The position numbers and the translations under genes were made by a program. Of a stretch of 64,000 nucleotides of DNA, positions 61,289 to 64,000 are shown one piece after another (position 1 is the first letter of the stretch; every line of letters starts with the position of its first letter). This DNA is from Ignavibacteriales bacterium. GTDB taxonomy: Bacteria > Bacteroidota > Ignavibacteria > Ignavibacteriales > Ignavibacteriaceae. The stretch covers positions 3,658,001 through 3,722,000 of the forward strand of contig CP065001.1 in the NCBI GenBank assembly GCA_016700155.1, read 5' to 3'. Below the pieces are notes generated by a model that did no database searches, was not told the DNA's origin, and was given only the letters and a program-made list of their open reading frames with translations.

Positions 61289-63763
61289 TTACTTTATCAC
61301 CATCATCTTCTTACTTGATGTAAATCCACCGGAACTTAGCTTATAGATATACATTCCGCTTGCCAGTGATGATCCATCAAACTCTACTTCATAACTACCT
61401 GCTTCTTTGTATTCATTTACTAATGTTGCTACTTCATTGCCAAGTACATCGTACACTTTTATTGTTTGATGACTGCCAACTGGTGACTGCCAACTTATCT
61501 TTGTACTTGGGTTAAATGGATTCGGATAATTCTGATACAGTTCATACTTAAATGGTATCAGGCTTACTTTTACTTCTTCGGAATATGTATAGGTTCCGTC
61601 ATAGTCTATCTGTTTTAACCGGTAGTATACTTCACTCGAATTTATTCCAGCTACATCATCTGTGTATGTGTATTCATTCTTTTCTGTTGTTGTTCCTTTG
61701 CCTTCTTTGAAACCTATTGTCATCCATTCAGCATTCTTTGACTTTCTCTGTATCTCAAATCCCCGGTTATTTAGCTCACTTGCTGTAGACCAATTTAACG
61801 TAACTCTGCCTGTTTCTATGCTCGTCGTAAATGTAAGTAACTCAACAGGAAGTTCTCCCGTGAATACATATATCCCGTTACTTGTACAGGCATATAATGT
61901 TTGGTTATCATCCAGATAAATTCGATTGATTGTACCTGTTAAGCCTGTGTGATCAAGCCGCATCCAGTAATTGCCTTGATCTAATGATCGGTAGATTCCA
62001 TCTCCGGTTAGTGCAAGGAATACTTCGGGTTTTAAGATTAGCTGAGTAACTTTTAAACTTGAAAGACCGTTATTCAATTGTACAAACGTGCTACCATTAT
62101 CACTAGTTTTAAGAACGCCTAAAGAAGAAGAAGAATAGCTGCTCATAGCCATATACAATTCACTATTGAATAAATACATATTATTTGCAATTTGATTTTC
62201 AAACAAAACCTGTTCATTAAAACCAGGCTCTTTCTTAACAACCCACCGTCTATATTCAATTGACGGGGGTGGCGTTGGATATAGAATAAGATTGAATGAC
62301 AAAAAAAGTGCCCCTGATAAATTTTCAATGATTGAATGTGCATCAGTTGATGCATTACAAGCACATGTTTGACTGAATTGAGTTATCCAACTACTCCCAA
62401 AATCAGTTGACTTAAGTCCTATTATATAAAATCCTTGGACAACAAGATTCTGAATTGTAAATATGTAGCCCGAATCATTTATAAAAATATTCTTAATTTC
62501 TCTCGGGTTATCCGATTCCATGTCATGTGGGATTTCCCACGTCAACCCAAAATCGGTGGAACGATATAGATATTTCGAAGTAGCATATATGTTTCCGAAG
62601 TTATCATTTTTAATGAATTTTATTGATGGATGTACAGATGTTTCTACCCAGGATTCCCCAACCTCTTCAGAGTGCATTAATCCTCTCGCGGTTCCGATAA
62701 GTTTTCTTCCTTCAGCAGAAAGATTTAAAATATCACTAACAATTGCATTTCTATCATGATACTCAAAACACAAAGACCATTGATTACTAGATATGATCGA
62801 AGTTCTCAAGCCATTTGATGTAGCTATAAAGAACTTATTTTCAACTCTTATAAAATCATGTGCTTTTAATCCTGCCAACCCCATGAGTTGCCAGTTTGAT
62901 CCTCCATCTGATGATAAAATCATATTGTAATAAGTATAACCAGAATCAACCCAACCTGTGTACCCCTTATATTCAAGAGCAGCATAAATATTATTTTCAG
63001 TATCAATAAATAATTTTTGTATTATTCCTGAATATATTTCATTCCAATTGATACCATCAGTAGATTTATATATTAATCCACTGGCACCGTGATACTTGAA
63101 GGTATAAAAATTTCCCAGTCGATCAATCTTAAAGTCATTTGAAAAAGAAACTTCCATAATAGAAACTAATTGCCAGGAATTACCATCATCTGTTGATTTA
63201 TATAATTTGGAGTTAGGATAACTATGTAAAAGGATATATATGTTTTCAACCGAATCTTTTTCAATTCCAACTACTGAATATCCATCAGTGGGCAAACCTG
63301 CCATAGGTGATGTCCAGGTATTCCCCCCATCATTTGAAATATAGATGCATGGTAGAATACTGGTATGTCCAGATGAAACCATAAAAAGATTTCCATTCGC
63401 ATCAAATTCCAAATCCGTTATAAAATATACAGAGTGTTGGAATAATTGTTTTTCATTCCAGGTGAGACCGATATCAGTCGAATAAAGATACCCTCCAATA
63501 ATCCCCGCATATATTGTTCCTGCAGGACTAATGTCTATACATTGCACCACATTGTTTAACGTTGCAACTTTGCTCCAATTACTTTGAGCTATATCACTTC
63601 TAAAAACTTCATTTTCATTTGTGATAGCTAATACATATCCATTAGGATGATACGCTACTTTTTGAATATCCGGTGTAGCTAACGGACTGTTCATCATCTG
63701 CCATTGTGAATATGCTGATTGCAAAAAAAGAAATGCAAAAAGAAAAGTGAATATTGTTTTCAT
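61289..63763 (-). CDS. T9SS-sorted BNR/Asp-box repeat protein
   Basis: 824 aa. Signal peptide MKTIFTFLFAFLFLQSAYSQ, close to that of the 48043 gene. Some ten sortilin-like repeats follow (ISNDGGNTWTSP, STDDGNSWQLV, STDFGLTWEIP, SLDQGNYWMRL), then an Ig-like domain (PVELLTFTTSIETGR to DGTYTYSEE) without inserts and the Por tail NYPNPFNPSTKISWQSPVGS...KKMMVIK. The tail has a tandem GACTGCCAACT pair (61471-61495) in the sorting-domain loop. The last 70 bases are repeated with one difference at the window end. Confidence 0.85.
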   Translation of the reverse strand: MKTIFTFLFAFLFLQSAYSQWQMMNSPLATPDIQKVAYHPNGYVLAITNENEVFRSDIAQSNWSKVATLNNVVQCIDISPAGTIYAGIIGGYLYSTDIGLTWNEKQLFQHSVYFITDLEFDANGNLFMVSSGHTSILPCIYISNDGGNTWTSPMAGLPTDGYSVVGIEKDSVENIYILLHSYPNSKLYKSTDDGNSWQLVSIMEVSFSNDFKIDRLGNFYTFKYHGASGLIYKSTDGINWNEIYSGIIQKLFIDTENNIYAALEYKGYTGWVDSGYTYYNMILSSDGGSNWQLMGLAGLKAHDFIRVENKFFIATSNGLRTSIISSNQWSLCFEYHDRNAIVSDILNLSAEGRKLIGTARGLMHSEEVGESWVETSVHPSIKFIKNDNFGNIYATSKYLYRSTDFGLTWEIPHDMESDNPREIKNIFINDSGYIFTIQNLVVQGFYIIGLKSTDFGSSWITQFSQTCACNASTDAHSIIENLSGALFLSFNLILYPTPPPSIEYRRWVVKKEPGFNEQVLFENQIANNMYLFNSELYMAMSSYSSSSLGVLKTSDNGSTFVQLNNGLSSLKVTQLILKPEVFLALTGDGIYRSLDQGNYWMRLDHTGLTGTINRIYLDDNQTLYACTSNGIYVFTGELPVELLTFTTSIETGRVTLNWSTASELNNRGFEIQRKSKNAEWMTIGFKEGKGTTTEKNEYTYTDDVAGINSSEVYYRLKQIDYDGTYTYSEEVKVSLIPFKYELYQNYPNPFNPSTKISWQSPVGSHQTIKVYDVLGNEVATLVNEYKEAGSYEVEFDGSSLASGMYIYKLSSGGFTSSKKMMVIK

Positions 63764-63864
63764 ATTCCTACCCTGATATTCATTAAGAATATATTTATTC
63801 GCTATAACTAAGCAGTTTAGGACTACAAAATCAAATTATTAATGTTTGATAAGCAGCAATTAAT

Positions 63865-63890
63865 AGCCGTTCCAATTATTCAGAACGGCT
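63865..63890. repeat. Hairpin AGCCGTTC / GAACGGCT
   Basis: Eight-base perfect arms, ten-base loop, followed on the plus strand by CTTTCATTTTTT. It sits 26 bases downstream of the stop of the truncated minus-strand gene, so it may end that transcript, although the T-run is on the opposite side for that direction. Confidence 0.5.
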
Positions 63891-63915
63891 CTTTCATTTT
63901 TTAATGCTTATATAA

Positions 63916-64000
63916 TTATTTTATTAAAATCATCTTCTTACTTGATGTAAATCCACCGGAACTTAGTTTATAGATATACATTCCGCTTGCCAGTGATGAT
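63916..64000 (-). CDS. T9SS sorting tail of a gene cut by the window edge
   Basis: The final 27 codons of a minus-strand gene, stop at 63916-63918, reading SSLASGMYIYKLSSGGF then TSSKKMILIK. This is the end of a Por sorting domain and is almost identical to the tail of the 61289 gene (63931-64000 versus 61304-61373, one difference in 70 bases). The body of the gene lies beyond the window, so its type is unknown, though a paralogue of its neighbour is likely. Confidence 0.85.
   Translation of the reverse strand, partial: SSLASGMYIYKLSSGGFTSSKKMILIK

Noticed and set aside
1..64000. CRISPR array, tRNA, rRNA, transposase or phage genes
   Set aside because: No regularly spaced repeats, cloverleaf-like segments, rRNA stretches or recombinase/transposase motifs were seen on either strand.

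Overview
The window looks like a chromosome segment of a Bacteroidota/Chlorobi-group bacterium, most probably of the Ignavibacteria type. The evidence is at least twelve genes whose products end in the type IX secretion (T9SS, Por) C-terminal sorting domain (NYPNPFNP ... YDVLG ... SGVYxYxL ... KKMILLK), a group II GGGP synthase-like gene, two promoters resembling the Bacteroidota -33/-7 class (TTG-N20-TAnnTTTG), and a low-GC genome that still uses strong GGAGG ribosome binding sites. No T9SS machinery, rRNA, tRNA or CRISPR is present. Assignment to the class is inference from these hallmarks.

Layout. 1-3.6 kb: end of a DUF4397 protein, a MlaF-type ABC ATPase, a DUF2721 membrane protein, aat, and a frameshifted M24 peptidase. 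4-17 kb: a glutamate dehydrogenase island. Two cassettes, each a long-type glutamate dehydrogenase followed by a ~1000-residue protein with two receiver-like domains fused to a PEP-synthase-type ATP-grasp domain, flank a PAS histidine kinase/NarL-type regulator pair. A third, archaeal-like glutamate dehydrogenase coupled to a small zinc-ribbon protein follows. This is the most system-like locus in the window and the best candidate for undescribed biology.

17-24 kb: a minus-strand group of a beta-helix T9SS protein, a PIG-L deacetylase and a CapD-like dehydratase; then an ECF-sigma-like protein with a C-terminal membrane anchor and a DUF255 thioredoxin-domain protein. 24-28 kb: SIMPL protein, membrane-anchored cytochrome c, a PQQ-propeller lipoprotein and a T9SS protein. 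28-34.4 kb: the pyruvate dehydrogenase complex (aceE, E2, lpd), interrupted by a four-helix-bundle (23S-IVP family) gene bracketed by inverted repeats.

34.7-55.5 kb: a large run of secreted T9SS cargo (propeller, BNR/Asp-box, pentaheme cytochrome, FISUMP, thioredoxin) with an M1 aminopeptidase. 55.5-61 kb: hydrolase, DUF192, and a compact operon of GGGP synthase, VapBC-like pair and gmhA, then PPK2. 61-64 kb: two more T9SS proteins with nearly identical tails, the second cut by the window edge.

A second theme is short dispersed palindromic or iterated repeats. They lie between genes, and they also sit in frame inside T9SS cargo genes, repeatedly at the same loops of the sorting domain and the preceding Ig-like domain, and once in a signal peptide. 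All family assignments are by reading motifs; no database search was run.
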